Source: Haemonchus contortus | Lineage: Eukaryota; Nematoda; Chromadorea; Rhabditida; Trichostrongylidae | NCBI GenBank assembly: GCA_000469685.2 | Contig: LS997566.1 | Location: 6,616,491 to 6,680,490, forward strand | Direction: 5' to 3' | Length of the DNA stretch: 64,000 bases | Part shown: piece by piece, positions 1 to 13,010 of the stretch | Position numbering within the stretch: position 1 is the stretch's first letter | Layout: each line of letters opens with the position of its first letter | Made by a program: the position numbers and the translations under genes | Notes under the pieces: generated by a model | Seen by the model: only the letters and a program-made list of their open reading frames with translations | What the model was told of the DNA's origin: nothing | Database searches by the model: none

Positions 1-3000
1 GGCCTAGGAGGATATCCGAGATTGGATACCATGCGTGTGTTATATGTAGTGAGCCACTTGCAACTACAGTACCCTCACCCTATAATTATTGGAATATACT
101 ATAAAATAAGCTTCAGGCAAAACATTTAGCGTATAGATCAATTGGAAAGCGTTTTTCAGTAACGGTTCACCTACCAAAGTGATTAAAGCTCAAACTCGAA
201 GTATTTTAAAAAATTCCATCGAAAACAATTGACCCTCATTTCAGCCGTGACATGGTAATCTTGATGGAATCATTTTTCATTGGATCATTTTGGTCTGCAA
301 TGGTGTCCTATGTGGCTCTTTCAGTTCTTAAGGTTCGTACAGTCAGCTTTTTCTCTACTGTGATTTGATATTCTGAAAACGAACCCAGTTTTTCAGCTGT
401 TTGCTGTATGGAAACCATTCCAATACCGAAAATGGTTTACAATGAAGCGCTGCATCAATTTAATCATATTCAGGTGAGTGGGTAGAAGCCGGTGTTGGAA
501 AACTGTGCGGTTAACTGATTCCAGCTCAACTCCCCTAATATCCTTCTGAGATCCTCCATAGAGCCCCCATCCATCAGATGTGTGAGAGCCGCCTGGTTCA
601 GGGTGTGGGTAAGCATGGTGGCAGCTCGCGTTCAGCCACTTAGGAATGTGCTGAGGGCCCAGGGCGTGCCGTAATTGGTTGACTACCTGAGCTCTGAACT
701 AGAACTCCTCATCTCCACCTGCAATAAGAGAGCCACTTGTAACCTATCCCAAATGGGCACTTACATCTTCCATTTGGGTGGTGTCTTCCATTTCATTTGG
801 TTGATGATCATTTGTTTCAGTTGGGTGATGTTCATTTTGATGATCAGCTATACCCTTGGTATTTCGGCATTGGTGAAAATACCCTCACTGAATGAATGGT
901 CAGGTTGCAGAATGGAAACATGCCTCAGAAATATGTACAGGTGAGGAGTCCATTCTTTCACGAATCTGTTTATGAGAAATGATGTGAACTTCCTGAACTC
1001 TAAAGTATAATTTTTATATTCTATTAATTCATTCACTATTTAGAGCTCGCAACTTTGTCACGGTCAGCGTGTACGCCTTCACGTTGTCTGTCTTCTTCAT
1101 AACTGGTGAGTTTGAAGTACAAAAAAGCTTCCCTCCTACTTGTAAGTGGTACAAGAAATTGAACAGAATCGCCTTTTTCTCGGTAGATAGGCGTGTTTAT
1201 GAGGCTTCCCCTCCCCCCCGTCCTTCTGCAATGGGTTGTTTTGAGGCACATTCCGTAGGGAGGAGTACGCCTACATCGGGAGTGAAGTGAAAAAGGAAAT
1301 GTAGGAAATGAAGGTTCTGCATAGAGCAACTAAGAAAGAAAAGCCAGTGAGAACCCTGGGTTACTTTTCTTCTCAGTAGGTTATTTTCAAATCCATAGCG
1401 AGTTTCATGGTCAATTTATGACTTCAAGCATTCTATTCATAAAACCAATTTTATAGCGAGTTGTGCATCTTACGTATAAGCCCACTGGTGCAACTTTCAG
1501 TGTTGCTGATCCGGCGTGCCCAGAAGTTTGTGGATTCTTTCAAGAAGCGCGACTCTACAAAATCTGAAGGTGGTCGACGTGTGCGATTCCCATTATGGAA
1601 ACTCGCACTCAATGTTGGCACCTTCGCTGGGCTCTACTTGTTTTACGTTATTTGGTGAGTAAAATTTAGGCTTAACTGCAGTATTCTTAAATTGAATAGT
1701 TTTGTGATGGGAGATTAACCGCGAGGTGTTGAGAAATGAGAATCGGAATGAATGGTGTTCAAAATCTGAAATCCGAGCCTGGGAACTACTCATAGTGGCG
1801 AGTCAACTTCATCCGCCGTGTAATCATTGTGACAAGTGGTAGACACCATCTCATGCATGGTCCGAGTATCGAATCCCGGTTCAATGCCGAAACAGACCAA
1901 CTGAGATTCCCGTCTCTCCAATCTTGGTTAAATGCTACTACACAGACTAGTCTGGGAGCATAAATACAGTTTTGAATTTGGCTGGTCCTGGAACTCATTG
2001 CATAGGTCACATGCGCGTTCAAAACGCCGGGAACGGTTGCGAGTGGAGGTCGACTGTAGGGCGCGTTCCAGAAGCCGGAGTGTTCAGATACTTATAGTAT
2101 CATGGAAGGAATGGATTATGGGCTCACGGAACTAAGTAATGATGAATATCTCTTTATTGCAGGTGTGTCGGGCTCGTGATAAACCAGGATCAGTGCTTCT
2201 TTCAACGGAACTATGCGGAAATGATGCGAATCCTCGCCATTGTTCGATGTACACTATTGCTCCGGATCCTCGTCGATCCCATATTGTCCTTTGCGACTGA
2301 TTATCAGGTAAGCAACTTAATACTTCTTCTGCAATGTGTGTAGTGTCAAGACTGCATGTGCCAGCATTCCTACTGCTGTGGTTAAGCGACAACTAAATTA
2401 GTATTTGAAGGGTGTGTGCACCTCCTCATCACAGGATAGTGTCACGATCACTAATAATCAATAATAATTAATAATTTAGCCTGTAGCCCAACTGGTGAAA
2501 CTGATTCAGAAATTGTTTACGACCATTTTGTTCTGTATATTATCAGATGTTAAGAAAGAAAAAGAAAACCTAGGCATAGTTGTCGATAAATCTGCGGCAT
2601 CTGATTGAAGTGAAGTGATTGAGGTTATGGTGCAGAATAGTGCAAAATATAGAGAAAAAAGGGCAAAATCAACGGAATCAAAGGAAAAAGTTTAGATAGT
2701 AACAAAAAGAGGGGTTGATGAGTCTATAGCGGGGGAACGGGGGCAGTGGCATGGAAGGGCTGTTTAAAAGAGCTGATAGTTGTGCAGTGGTGAAGAGCTG
2801 GCTGTGGTGAGCTGCGAATGTTGGAAATAGTCTTCCACTATCACCTTGGGCCACGATTAGTTGTTCGGGTTTTGAACATGTGTGCTCCTTTGCGAATGGT
2901 ACGACTTATTCGAGGCCTTTTAACCACGGCCTTCTTTGGGTGTAGTATACAGGAACTCAAGCTTCTGGCTCTTATCACGCCATATTCAGTCCATTTTTTT

Positions 3001-3399
3001 GAGATTGCAGCTCCACATTTACTTCAGATTTTCCTCTGAAAATTCCTCTGTGAAGAATATCTCGGAGGCCATTTTTATCGCTAGCTGCGTTCTGAAAAAT
3101 TGATTTTCACCTCTTAATCTCATGTTTATTCCTCATAAGCGAAAGGCTTCGTCCTGTTCCGCAGCTGTGGAAACTGAAAGATCATAAGTTGAACCTAGTT
3201 GAATAATGTTTAATTGCAGATACGTCGCTCGTTCTTCACGATGATTGGCGTGAGGCAAGAATTGGCCTACGGTTCATCCAGAATTTACCAGAAATCAGTG
3301 GAAGGTTCCTCTGGTGGAGACTGTGAAATAGAACGTAATTCTCGCAGTCAAACCGTATCGACAATACATTCCAGTCGTCCATCAACGATAAAGCTTTAG
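1..3399 (+). CDS. Rhodopsin-like 7TM GPCR, C-terminal part (5' end outside window)
   Basis: I recognise a seven-transmembrane receptor of the rhodopsin-like superfamily, acting in the plasma membrane; ligand unknown. Exons joined by phase: 245-332, 397-473, 821-940, 1044-1105, 1501-1654, 2163-2307 and 3220-3399 (stop TAG). In order they give TM3 ending in LFAVWKPFQYRKW (the DRY-loop equivalent, without a canonical DRY), TM4, an extracellular loop with two Cys (SGCRMETC), TM5, a basic third loop (RRAQKFVDSFKKRD), TM6 (KLALNVGTFAGLYLFYVIW), TM7 ending VDPILSFATDYQ (an NPxxY/DPxxxF-type motif), then a Ser-rich tail. Every junction has GT/AG and matching phase. A further short exon may lie at about 8-48 (donor GTGAGC at 49), but this is weak. 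TM1-TM2 must lie upstream of the window. I cannot assign a nematode receptor subfamily with confidence. Confidence 0.75.
1812..2028 (+). repeat. tRNA-derived SINE copy in GPCR intron 6
   Basis: Degenerate copy of the SINE family best preserved at 14285-14566, here in + orientation. It keeps a B-box-like TATCGAATCCCGG and the downstream family landmark ACTAGTCTGGGAGCATAAA. It lies wholly in the intron between receptor exons 1501-1654 and 2163-2307. Confidence 0.6.
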
Positions 3400-5511
3400 T
3401 GTTGACTAATAAGCGTCAACTCATTAGCATTTATACTTGCCCTCTTCTTTCTTCGGAATGTTTCAGAGTATGCCTAAGTAGCCATATTTTTCGCCATCCT
3501 TTTACTGGGTTCATTTTCTCTTTTCTTGCCACTATTGAATTTGTAAATTGTTCATCAATGTCAAAGTAGCATTTATTGTAGTGCTTTAGGGCTAATTTCC
3601 TTGGAGGAACTTTTAGCGGCTATCCATTACCGAATACGCAGTTCCTCAGCCTTTTCTTTTCTCGACACTTGTTTATTTTTCTCGTTGAAGTGGATCCGCG
3701 ATGACTTTCAGTATACGCCTTCAAACGAGAGGTAGGAAACCAGTGGAGCTAAGAGAAGCCAAGGGTTTGGGTGGTATACCAGATCCACTTGTTACCCTAT
3801 TCCACAACCCTTCCCTAAAATACCTTTCCTTCCTTGGCTCCATACCTGATTCCTCTCCACAAGTCGCGCCTCTACCATTCCTCCCTGGGACAGCAACGAT
3901 TTACAGCAAAGCTGACGAGAGCACCCTACAGAAGGGATCCACTTCATCAGAAAAAGCAAAGTAGTAAACCCAAAATAAGAAAACAGACCAATCCTCCAAA
4001 TAGACTTGCCTTCATAATTGGAAAGAAATGCTCTTCTCTATCGGAAAATTGTCTTCTTCCAGTTAATCCTATCGTGATTATCACTTCACTGAGCGGGTAT
4101 TGTTGTGAATATTCAGTATGTGTATTAATATGACGATTTCTAGGCTATTTCTTTGTTCTTATGTATAACTGTTCTTTTCTTTTTCATAATTTCTCTATAC
4201 AATTGTGATTTTTATACCTCAGATATCCTGATTCTTGTAAATCATTTGTATTAACATTTGCGAAAGGAGAATCTTATCAAGGCACATTCCGCGATGAGTT
4301 AGATAATCCAATGAGAGCCCACTAGATGAGTTATCTGCAACTCGGGAGGTGGGAGAGAAATACAGGCCATCGTGCACTACCCTCTTCCCCCCCCCCCTCC
4401 TCCTTACTGCCATGCTCCCAGAAAAAAGTTTTAAAAAAAGTTGGGAACTGGGAGGACCATCTTGGATGATTCTGAGGGCTTATTTACAGTGAATGCGATT
4501 TTTGGTATATGCACGAGCTTTCCCTGTTCGTATCACTTGATATGGGCCACCTAGTTCGGTGCAGGCTATCGGGCCAGAACCAGAGGCTCAACATGATCGC
4601 GTAGCCGTCTATCCCGTTGCACCCAAGAGATGTAAACCGAGCAGAAAACTGCTGGACAGGTGGCAAAGGATCGCCGTACTTTCAAGGATTCTAGCGGTTG
4701 AGTCTTCACAGATGCACGTCAACCGCTCGAATCCCCTTAAGAGTAACACACCAGTAGTGAGCTACTCAAATCGCGGAATGTGTCTTCTAAGTTCAGTTGT
4801 AAAATTACGATTAATGAAATATGCCAATGGTGTTCATTTTACATCATACCTACCATAAAAAAAAAGTAATGGGTCATTGAGAAGGGCTACTTCAATTTCC
4901 GGACAACGCTCTCCCGGATAGAAGATTGGAATTCGAGCAGAGCAAAAGGCAAGCCCATGTCAAAAACCTATACTATCTTTGGGAGTCGAAGTTTCATCCT
5001 AGGAAGAAACACAAGAGCACCAGATTCACGAACTGATCTGATCGAAGAAAATGAAATATGATCTTTTTACGTCGGTACAACGCGTAACAAGGCTATATAC
5101 AGAGGAAACCCAGTCTTGTCTTGGTCCTGCAAAGCTCTGACCGTTAGTCAGAACGGCCGAGCGCTTGCACCGCTATCTTCTTAAATCTGACAAAATGCGC
5201 GGTAAAGATGGAGGTAATTCTCAAGGTTAAGCAATACTAGAAGGGATATTTTTCAGATTTACAAAGTGCCATGTCGTTCAGCTCAATATCAGAGTATAAC
5301 GCTATATGCCGATGAGATATTCAAAAATTTTCAATCATGTATCGATATGCGAGTAACAGCTTGTTTTCTCTCGAGAAAATGATAATTTTTACGGCAGATA
5401 CTGTATGGTTGACGTCAGATTTTTTTGAGTTGGATGCTAGTCTCTGAATGAGACTGTGACTCTGACTGAAACTCGCTTCGGAAAAATAAGCTCTCTATTC
5501 CCCCGGGTCGC
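3400..5511. other. Intergenic stretch, no gene recognised
   Basis: This stretch separates the receptor gene from the methyltransferase array. It holds the presumed receptor 3' UTR, short open frames with no recognisable motif (for example 3701-3964), and a C-rich run near 4387-4403. I see no supported exon or RNA gene here. Confidence 0.5.
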
Positions 5512-5622
5512 TTAGTTAGTACCAGACTCGTCTGGGAGGATAAAAGCACTGACTTGTAGTCAATTGGCCACCGCAAGCCATTGTATGGGCGACACATGTA
5601 CGTATTCAATACGCCCCTAATG
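5512..5622 (+). repeat. 3' part of tRNA-derived SINE
   Basis: It matches the distal part of the SINE seen at 14285-14566 (landmark CCAGACTCGTCTGGGAGGAT, then the CATTGTATGGGCGACACATG block). The tRNA-like head is missing. The copy stops exactly where the Tc1-like element at 5625 begins, which suggests the transposon landed in it. Confidence 0.6.
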
Positions 5623-5624
5623 TA

Positions 5625-6150
5625 CAGTAGCGCTCAAAAGTCTTCGGTGAAATGCATTGATGCTTTTTCGTACATAACTTTTTTCCTAGCTGACCAAATT
5701 GCGCAAAATTTGGATATGTTTAACTAGAGCATATTTCACCCTACCCAACACTATTTGACTGCAAAGCTGCAATATCCACAGATAGAGCAAGGTGTTTGTT
5801 GCGGTAGCAGATTTTGGTAAAAGTAAAGTTGTTGACGTTTGCACTTATTCGCACCTTATGTGCGCTTATCTCATCTAGTGTGTTCGGCGTTACCGCTCGT
5901 ACACTTTAGACATGAGAAACAGGAAAGAGATTCTAGAAGGACCATCATCTGTATTTTTAGTCGATTTTGAGTTCATGCTCTTTAGAATATCTGGAACATG
6001 AGCAGATTGCAAGTTAATAGTGGTAAATATTCACAATATTACCACGCTCTGAATATAGAAATTTCGCATGATTAGATCCAGTAGGAAAAGAGTTACGACT
6101 GAAAAGTACGGCTAAAGAACCATTTCACCGAAGACTTTTGAGCGCTACTG
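5625..6150. mobile_element. Tc1/mariner-type MITE with near-perfect TIRs
   Basis: The ends are inverted repeats of about 30 bp: CAGTAGCGCTCAAAAGTCTT at the left and its reverse complement at the right (AAGACTTTTGAGCGCTACTG). They are flanked by TA dinucleotides at 5623-5624 and 6151-6152, the target-site duplication typical of Tc1/mariner. The 526-bp length and lack of any coding frame inside mark it as non-autonomous. The near-perfect TIRs suggest a fairly recent insertion. Confidence 0.8.
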
Positions 6151-6639
6151 TAAATATGAACCAAAAACTATTCACCCACAGTGACTCTTCAGCGCAACTG
6201 CTGCTTGACTTTTTTGCAGTCTTTTCCCTCTAGTCAAGAACCTGTTACTAAATGCCTTGGGCAACCAATTTATGCAACATACAAAAAATCCACTATCTAG
6301 TCTTATAGTCTTACAGCTTTTAAAGTGCTTCTCGCTGTGACAGAATACAAATGACGCTTCCGGACCGTACATGCGGCCATCGAAAGGAATTCGTCGCAGC
6401 TTCATCCCTACCTTAAATCGGCGATGGAAAAGTCCTGCAAAGAGAGTGCTTTAGCAGGATTCCAACGAATCATGTCTGAAACAGGATCACGGATAACCAA
6501 ATCTTTCTTCCTATTGATGGGGTTTTTCTGCATCGCAATACTAATATTTGTAAGTGGAAATCATTTTATAACATCTTTTTATCGTGCCAATGTCATCGTC
6601 TTTACAATATTAATTTGATGAAAAAACTTAAGTCATTTG

Positions 6640-6880
6640 GTGATGTCCGATCCCCTCCGGAGGAAGCGCCACGCACTCAGCTTCAGCTCGTTTGATTGCG
6701 TAATAGGCCAATACAATGATTTGAGGTGACAGGTGGTTGTACAATTTTGAGCTTCTGAGCTTCTGTCGTCCTGAACAAGTCTGACACTGTCGGAGGGGTG
6801 GAAGTCTTGGTCGACCTGGGCGACTAGATCCGGATTCCGATTCCGGATCATGTATGTAGCAGTGCGCACCACTTGATCAC
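6640..6880 (-). repeat. Degenerate tRNA-derived SINE in copy A intron 1
   Basis: It carries the family landmarks in reverse orientation (CCAATACAATGATTTGAGG, GAACAAGTCTGAC, CCTGGGCGACTAGATCCGG). The tRNA-like head is poorly preserved. A sister copy occupies the same intron of copy B at about 14610-14800. Confidence 0.5.
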
Positions 6881-7094
6881 ACGCAAACCCCGCCCTCCCA
6901 GTTGATCAACAAGTGTCGGAGAATTTCATCGTCGATTTATTATCATTCTTATTTTCAGATCCTATTACCCAGGCCCAAGCCCTGCACAACTTTGAACGGC
7001 AGGTGAGATTTTAAATTAAATTAGGATTCTCCACATCTACTCATAGATGACCACATTTCTTTTTGCTTCTTATTAGTGGAGGATAAAAGGATGA

Positions 7095-7300
7095 AATCTT
7101 GGGGCGTTAATCGATCTCGTCTGAAGGATGCGCCCCGCATTCCACTTGCATTCAGGATCGTAGTTGTGTATTGAATGCGTATGTGGCCTATACAATGACG
7201 TACGGTGGCTAGTCGATGTACAAGCCAATGCTTTTGTCCTTTCAGACGAGACTGGTAGCAACTAATCGACCTCGAAAGGATAGAAGACCTAGTTATCCTG
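7095..7300 (-). repeat. tRNA-derived SINE, partial, in copy A intron 2
   Basis: Reverse-orientation SINE body: GCGTTAATCGATCTCGTCTG, then the GCGTATGTGGCCTATACAAT block and TTTCAGACGAGACTGG. The promoter-bearing head is missing. The orthologous insertion in copy B is at 15040-15265, so it predates the A/B duplication. Confidence 0.6.
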
Positions 7301-8918
7301 AGCGTATTTCAATCTAGTTACCCATCAGGCTTATCCGATTTGTCTATTGTGACATTCGGGGATCATGAGCCGTGAGCAGCATATTTATATGTAGGTTTTC
7401 GGGAGGAGCAGAATCTGGGAAAGTCTCTTTGCATTTTGTATGCTACAAATGAGTCCGCAGGAGCGCTTTACCTTGCGAAGATTCAACCCGGGTCCTGTAC
7501 CATAGATTATGAGGCAGAACTTTGGTTCACCACCCTCGACCGTTAAAGAGGTCCAGTGGGTGGCAATTGATGAGAATTACATTCACGTGAACATTCGGAC
7601 CTTTGTTCGTTCATAGTGTTGACTTTTAAAAGTTACCTCGACATAATCATGAGCCTATTCTTGTAGGAGAATCGATGGAATGTGTCCCGAAAATTCCGAT
7701 TATTGCTTCAACGTGTATGTAACGAAGATGCGAGTGCGGTGAGATTGAATTCGATTAATCTGTCTTATATAACCTTCATAGCACTTCTTCAATTGGTACT
7801 TGTAAAACCAAACTTTTCACGGGGTGCATAGCATTTCTCGGTTTTCTAACAGAATGTAAATTCTTATCAACAGACCTTTGCAAACAAAGTGCATTCATAA
7901 AACTCTAGTAAAAACATAAGAAGGAAACGGCTTGTTCGAATTGCAGCTATATTCTTTTGAAGAGAAAAAGACGTGGTTGTTCGATTGCTTGCATACGAGG
8001 CTCGTCGAAAAGTCAAACCTGGACCTATGTTCTCAGATACAGTTGTTCTCATAAGACCGCCTGGAGGTGAGAAACATTGATTTCAGTACCCATGCCTTCG
8101 GTGTAGAATGAAAAAATGGTATTGCAGTTTACAAGTTATCTAGAAACTTTTTGGAGCCCCTAGTAGGTTTGTTCTCAATGCATTTCATTGCACAACACTT
8201 GCCACTGATCCACCAGCAGTTGACGATGGTAGCTTGAAATACCGCCATCTCTTGTTCTTCCGTAGTTAGGAATATTTGTTGCTACATGAGCGCTGATCGC
8301 CCTATTATACCCTGGATCTGTTAAAGGTATCAGCTGGGAACTTCGTAAAATTGCTCTTTAACGTTCTGAAAGTGTCCATAGAGTTGTTGTGTAAGTGCAC
8401 CATCCAGTTGTATGCGCACTACAAACCCGATAGCCTCTAATTTGCTTATTGAACCTTTCAATGGTCACTCTTCCCCATATCCGACAAGCCTATTTCTTCA
8501 CTGCTGAAGTTCATCTAGAATTGTGTCGCATAATCGGTCATGAGCCCATTCTGAGCGATTTTACCGACGCTTGAATGCCAAAACCAGAACGGTTCCCACT
8601 CGGCCAAGCGAAGTATCCAAGTGCCATAGGAGTGAGTGGTTCTATAGTATGCTCTCATGGATAGTTCTTGAATGCTACAGAAAAATGCTGTCAAAATGTT
8701 CTGAACACCCTGATATCAGGAAAAATGGAGTGTCTGTATCCTTAATACGTTCACTTTAAGGTAAAGAAGAACCAGATGGAATTTCTCGATGCCCTGATTT
8801 CCGAAAATGGTTGGCTGATCATACCGCCTTTGTTACACCTTATGTAGGTAAATGCTGTGAAATTTCTTTCGTTTTTTTATGTATGGAGGCTGTTCCCAGA
8901 AACTAAGCCGAAGCCGCT

Positions 8919-9580
8919 AAAGGCTCAATTCACAGTAATTTCGGGCTATCTAGTTTATGACGAAAAATGAAAGAGAAGTTGAAAAATAGAGCGATGAATA
9001 TGAAGAAAGTGCTCCAATCTTGTTCGCAAAGTAATAAGAAGCATCGAAGAATTCATTAAAAAGGGTATCGGAGGAAAGTGAGACCATAAAATCAAGTAGA
9101 AGGGGTTTTTGGCCATACAGCTATACATCATGTGTTATTGCGTAAGTGTGGGTCCTGGTGCGAATAGCTGATTACAGTAAGCAAAAAGGCCCTTAAAATT
9201 CATTCATTCATTAGCATAGGTCACGAAAAACAATATCAACATCAAAAAGAACACACCTTTTTCATCCTCTTGAGGTAGAAAGCCAGATAAAGGATCAGCA
9301 GCAGCAAAAAAAAGAATAACCGAGAACAAATGAACAGGAGAAGATCACTGCCTCATAGCTCCGCGATCCGCTGATTGTGTGTGGGTCCTGCAGCGAACAC
9401 TCCATACTCGTCTGACACATCATCGGTCGATGGGCGTAGCATCGGTCGACCCGGCAATAGGGCTCGTATTATGCCCTAGTTCTCGAGTTTGTGGGCCCGA
9501 GAGGAGAGCATCTTTTTTTGTACCCTTGAGGGCTGCTGGGTATCCTGAGGAAAAATCTAGCAAACGATTTCTATCGTGAT
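8919..9580. mobile_element. MITE family 1 copy (in copy A intron 6)
   Basis: About 660-bp repeat also present at 17474-18142, 25465-26165 and 59261-59931, with a partial copy at 40190-40455. Better copies begin near AAAGGCACAGTTTACGA and end with its reverse complement, so it is a terminal-inverted-repeat element without a coding frame. In this copy the right TIR is lost. A shared internal landmark is GGCGATCAGCTGATTGTGTG (here altered to GCGATCCGCTGATTGTG). Confidence 0.6.
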
Positions 9581-11419
9581 CTAGCCGCTTTGTCCACATT
9601 ATGCCAATGACAGGCTCTCTCTAGTACTCTTGTCCGCATTGAATAACAATATCCCCATCTGATGTACTCAAGTTTCATCAGGTTCCCGATATAGAAACGT
9701 CTAGATCGCTTCAATGGTGGCTGCAACTTTTGTGATGAAGTCGCTTTCTCTGCATGAAGCCGACAAGGATAAGCATGTTCTTGCGCTAGGACTCGGTGGA
9801 GGAAGCTTCGATATGGGATTGCATCGAATCAAGCCTCATGTAAGAACTGACAATCTTATGGGTTCATTTTATTGCATTATCCATTTTGATTTATTTTTTA
9901 TGCATACGTTTATACATTAATTAGTTTAGATACATCAATAACTCCGGTTAAGGTCAACATTACGGTTGTTGAGCTGGAACCAGTAGTGATAAAACTGGCG
10001 TCCAAATGGTTCGGAGTGGTCGATTCAGAAACTCATCATACTATTTTGCAAGACGGAATAAAGTTTGTAAATGATTCGCTCAGCCAAGGTATGATCATCT
10101 AAGCCTTGAGAAGAAACAGCTGTGTGGCAGGAAGTGTTCAGAAGTGTGTCTAGGTAATACTGTAGGTATGCGAGAGTTCCTCGAGGATGTCGGCTATGGA
10201 GTGTCCGTTTTCAGTTGCTGCCATGTTACCATGATGAAACTGAAGTGTTTCTTCGGATCAGTTTCTTCCCTGATGAATTGATCACGTAACATACTGAGCC
10301 CCTATAGGGCCTAACCGTCTGCCTACATTTGACACGCACTTCTTCATGGGTTCGGATTCGGCCTTTAAGGTGGAGGTGGTATGGCGGTCAATAGCGCACA
10401 ATTACGCTTCGTGGTCCAGACGTTGATAACATCTTGCTACAGTCCCGAACAGCTTTACCCTCCTTCATATATACACATTAGTGGAAGGCACGTTCCATGA
10501 TGAATTGAGCAACAAAAAGAGCAATCCTCCTGAATAAAGAAGATAGTTTCTTCACAGAATCCGCATAGTAGGGGAGATTTTCTAAATGTTTACCCTTCTA
10601 GGTGTAAAGGTTGAAAATAGTCAGCGAAGCTAGCAGCCCAGCGTAGGCGGTCACATAACGAATTCATCGGAACCTCATATGAATGCCGATTTCTGTTGCA
10701 ATTTTGCTCACAGATTGACTGCTGAATGATATTGAGAACTATCTAGGAAGAAAGTACGACGTCGTTGCTCTTGACGCATGTGGTCAGCTGTCAGACACGA
10801 TTGTATGTCCTGCTGAACCTTTTCAGAACCTGGACATCCTGGAAAATATCAAGAATGTTCTCACTCCCACGTCTGAAAGCACAATTCACTCTTTATGATC
10901 ACTATCTGTGAGCATCACTACGATTCTAAACGATAGCTGAATGCTGGTTCATGAAAGAAACTGATTTGATTGACCCCACTAACTGTACCCCTTCTATTCT
11001 GTTATTCTCATTTCAATGCAGGTGCTCGAGCTGTTTCAGTCAGCTTTCAAAACATGTGTGTTGCTGGTTATGCACAGCACGGTAAGCGAGTTCTTACAGA
11101 AAAGTTGTTTTTTGTAAAGAAAAATTTGTACAAGTTCTCATTTAGACCAACACCGTGATTGCCTGTACACCATTCACGTTTCCATATATACCTAACCTCA
11201 TGGAGTACTTTGACAATCGGCTGTCTTCGGTTATATCGACACTAAATCTTAATGTTCTTTACAATAGACCTTACATTACACTCTTATCTGCAAAGTGAAG
11301 TGGTCCAAGGAGTTCATACGAGCCTTGTGCCTTTAATTGATTTCGGAAATCATCTATGTGTCTACTTGCTCAATAATTTCACGGTCGGATGTGAATCCAT
11401 TGATGAGAAGTAATAAATA

Positions 11420-12867
11420 ACAATCACTGGAAATGTTATTACCAAACTGATCGAACCTCAACGATGCAAGTATTGATGCCGAGAGTTTTACAAGTGACAT
11501 AGTTCACTTTCTTACATTCGTATATGCATATACTGGAAAGGCGGAACACTACTCTCTGACACTACACAAAAGCAAAGTTCACTATAAAAATGGTTTCAAG
11601 AATTAGCACGAGGAATATCTGTTACCCTCAAGAAACAGGGGCCGCTATCCTGCTTGAAAAACAGCTGGATAATTGGTAATTAGGGCCCAGAAATTGTTTT
11701 CGATGTTGACCACACCAAGGGGAAGGGCGTTTTCTAACAGCTTTATAGATATGCACAATCGTGTTCGCCCCGTGTCTTCATCTACGGCGATAGTGGAGGC
11801 AGTTTTGACACTGAACTCTTTAACAAATGAATCCAAAATCGCGACCCGGAGGACTTCGAAGTGCTTCTGGATCATGGCAAAAGCTTCTGAAGTAACAATG
11901 GGAAAAGTAGGAAATGACTAAGATGGCGCTCTTTGCAGCATTGCGAGGCTTTCGACCTATGCAGTCAATCCACAGCAAGGTTTTCTAGGCGAAGCGGAGT
12001 AAGGAGCTCAGATAGTAGTCTATGAGAGGTGATTGGGGAGAGGTCACGCTTGGCCTTGATTTGATTCTGTAGGGGCTAGGTTTATGTGATGAACCTTTGA
12101 ACGCCCCTACAGCAACTTGTCTCGGAACTCACCTTACTCGAGAAGCATTCGAGCTGAGCTTGAGGTGATCGGCGGACCCACAGGTGGACCATCTCGAAGG
12201 ATAATTTGATTCGGATTATATTTGACTAGTTGGGCTACGCACGCTAACACGTGCATCACGTGCCCAAAACGCTTATTAAATAGGAAGGTTCGTAAGGGGA
12301 TCAATGTAAACAGTAACAGTAGAATTCCTATTCCACTACTTCCTCACCGCGTCCCGTGACATTTCACATTCTGCATCGCGCCTGCGTGACTTTTCGCGGG
12401 CAAACGCATAAACCGACATACAAACAGAAACACAAAATTAGCGCTTTATATGTAGTGAGATTGTTTGATATCCGGCTCAATCGCTACAGTACAACGTTCT
12501 TTCGGCTAGACTGGTGGAGTCTGAGCAGAGAGCTAAAGTCACAACAGTATTTACACAATGGCAATGCGTTATAGCACACACAATACAAGCATAAGGGATC
12601 CAGGAACCCACCTTTCTGTGTTTCTGCAATTTGTTTCCGTTCTACATAGGTGACTCAAACGCTAATTTTCTCAAGTTGTATCAAGCCCTACATATAAATC
12701 ATTAGGTCGCAGACACAGCGAACCACACTGCACGGTGTTCCTTATGCATAGCAGCTTATCAACAATTGTGGAATCACAGAATAGCATTGTTTGAAATGCG
12801 ACACTGATGATGATGCAATCGGCAAGGTGACGACGACGATCGAAGAGGGAATTTCAGCAGCTTCGTA
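11420..12867. other. Downstream flank of copy A, no gene recognised
   Basis: Non-coding spacer that is closely repeated downstream of copy B (about 20060-20880 and 22180-22590). It is therefore part of the A/B duplication unit. The site at about 12445 (GCTTTATATGTAGTGAG) is the empty counterpart of the mariner insertion at 20908. Confidence 0.5.
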
Positions 12868-13010
12868 GTGGCTGCTTCTATAGTCCGCCGACCGGCCCAC
12901 GAGCGCACGCCGGCCGGGGAACCACTCGGCCTGCGGTGTCGGTCAAGATTCAGTTGTAAACAAGGGGCAAGCGCCGCCCCCGCCGTGCGCACTATGAAGG
13001 CAACCCTTCG
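12868..13010. mobile_element. Short GC-rich MITE with GTGGCTGC...TATAGTC ends
   Basis: It starts AGTGGCTGCTTCTATAGTCC and ends near GCACTATGAAGGCAACC, an eroded inverted repeat. The core TCAGTTGTAAACAAGGGGCA is shared with the better copy at 24155-24313 and with 22593-22715. The open frames on both strands here are products of high GC content and are not treated as genes. Confidence 0.45.

Larger units (their letters stand above)
6424..11298 (+). pseudogene. Methyltransferase-like gene copy A, decayed
   Basis: First copy of the membrane-anchored METTL13-like family. Exons: E1 6424-6549 (signal anchor, FFLLMGFFCIAILIF), E2 6959-7002, E3 7667-7738, E4 7874-8066, E5 8217-8326, E6 8761-8843, E7 9705-9839 (SAM motif I GLGGGSFDMGLH), E8 9953-10088 (ITVVELEPVVIKL), E9 from 10747 (YDVVALDACGQLSD), E11 11022-11081, E12 11146-11298 (ends LLSAK, stop). 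Lesions seen: E4 has a TAA and a frameshift relative to copy B; E5 has in-frame TAG and TGA; the end of E9 and all of E10 are deleted near 10870. The SAM-binding exons remain open. A candidate AATAAA lies at 11412. Compared with B it is the same gene, so this is a pseudogene with high likelihood. Confidence 0.75.

Noticed and set aside
675..944. 89-codon frame at 675-944 as a separate gene
   Set aside because: Only 821-940 is coding; it is an exon of the receptor (TM4 and loop) by phase and splice sites.
3701..3964. 87-codon frame downstream of the receptor gene
   Set aside because: No motif, no splice support, and it overlaps another frame of similar length; probably chance in the receptor 3' flank.
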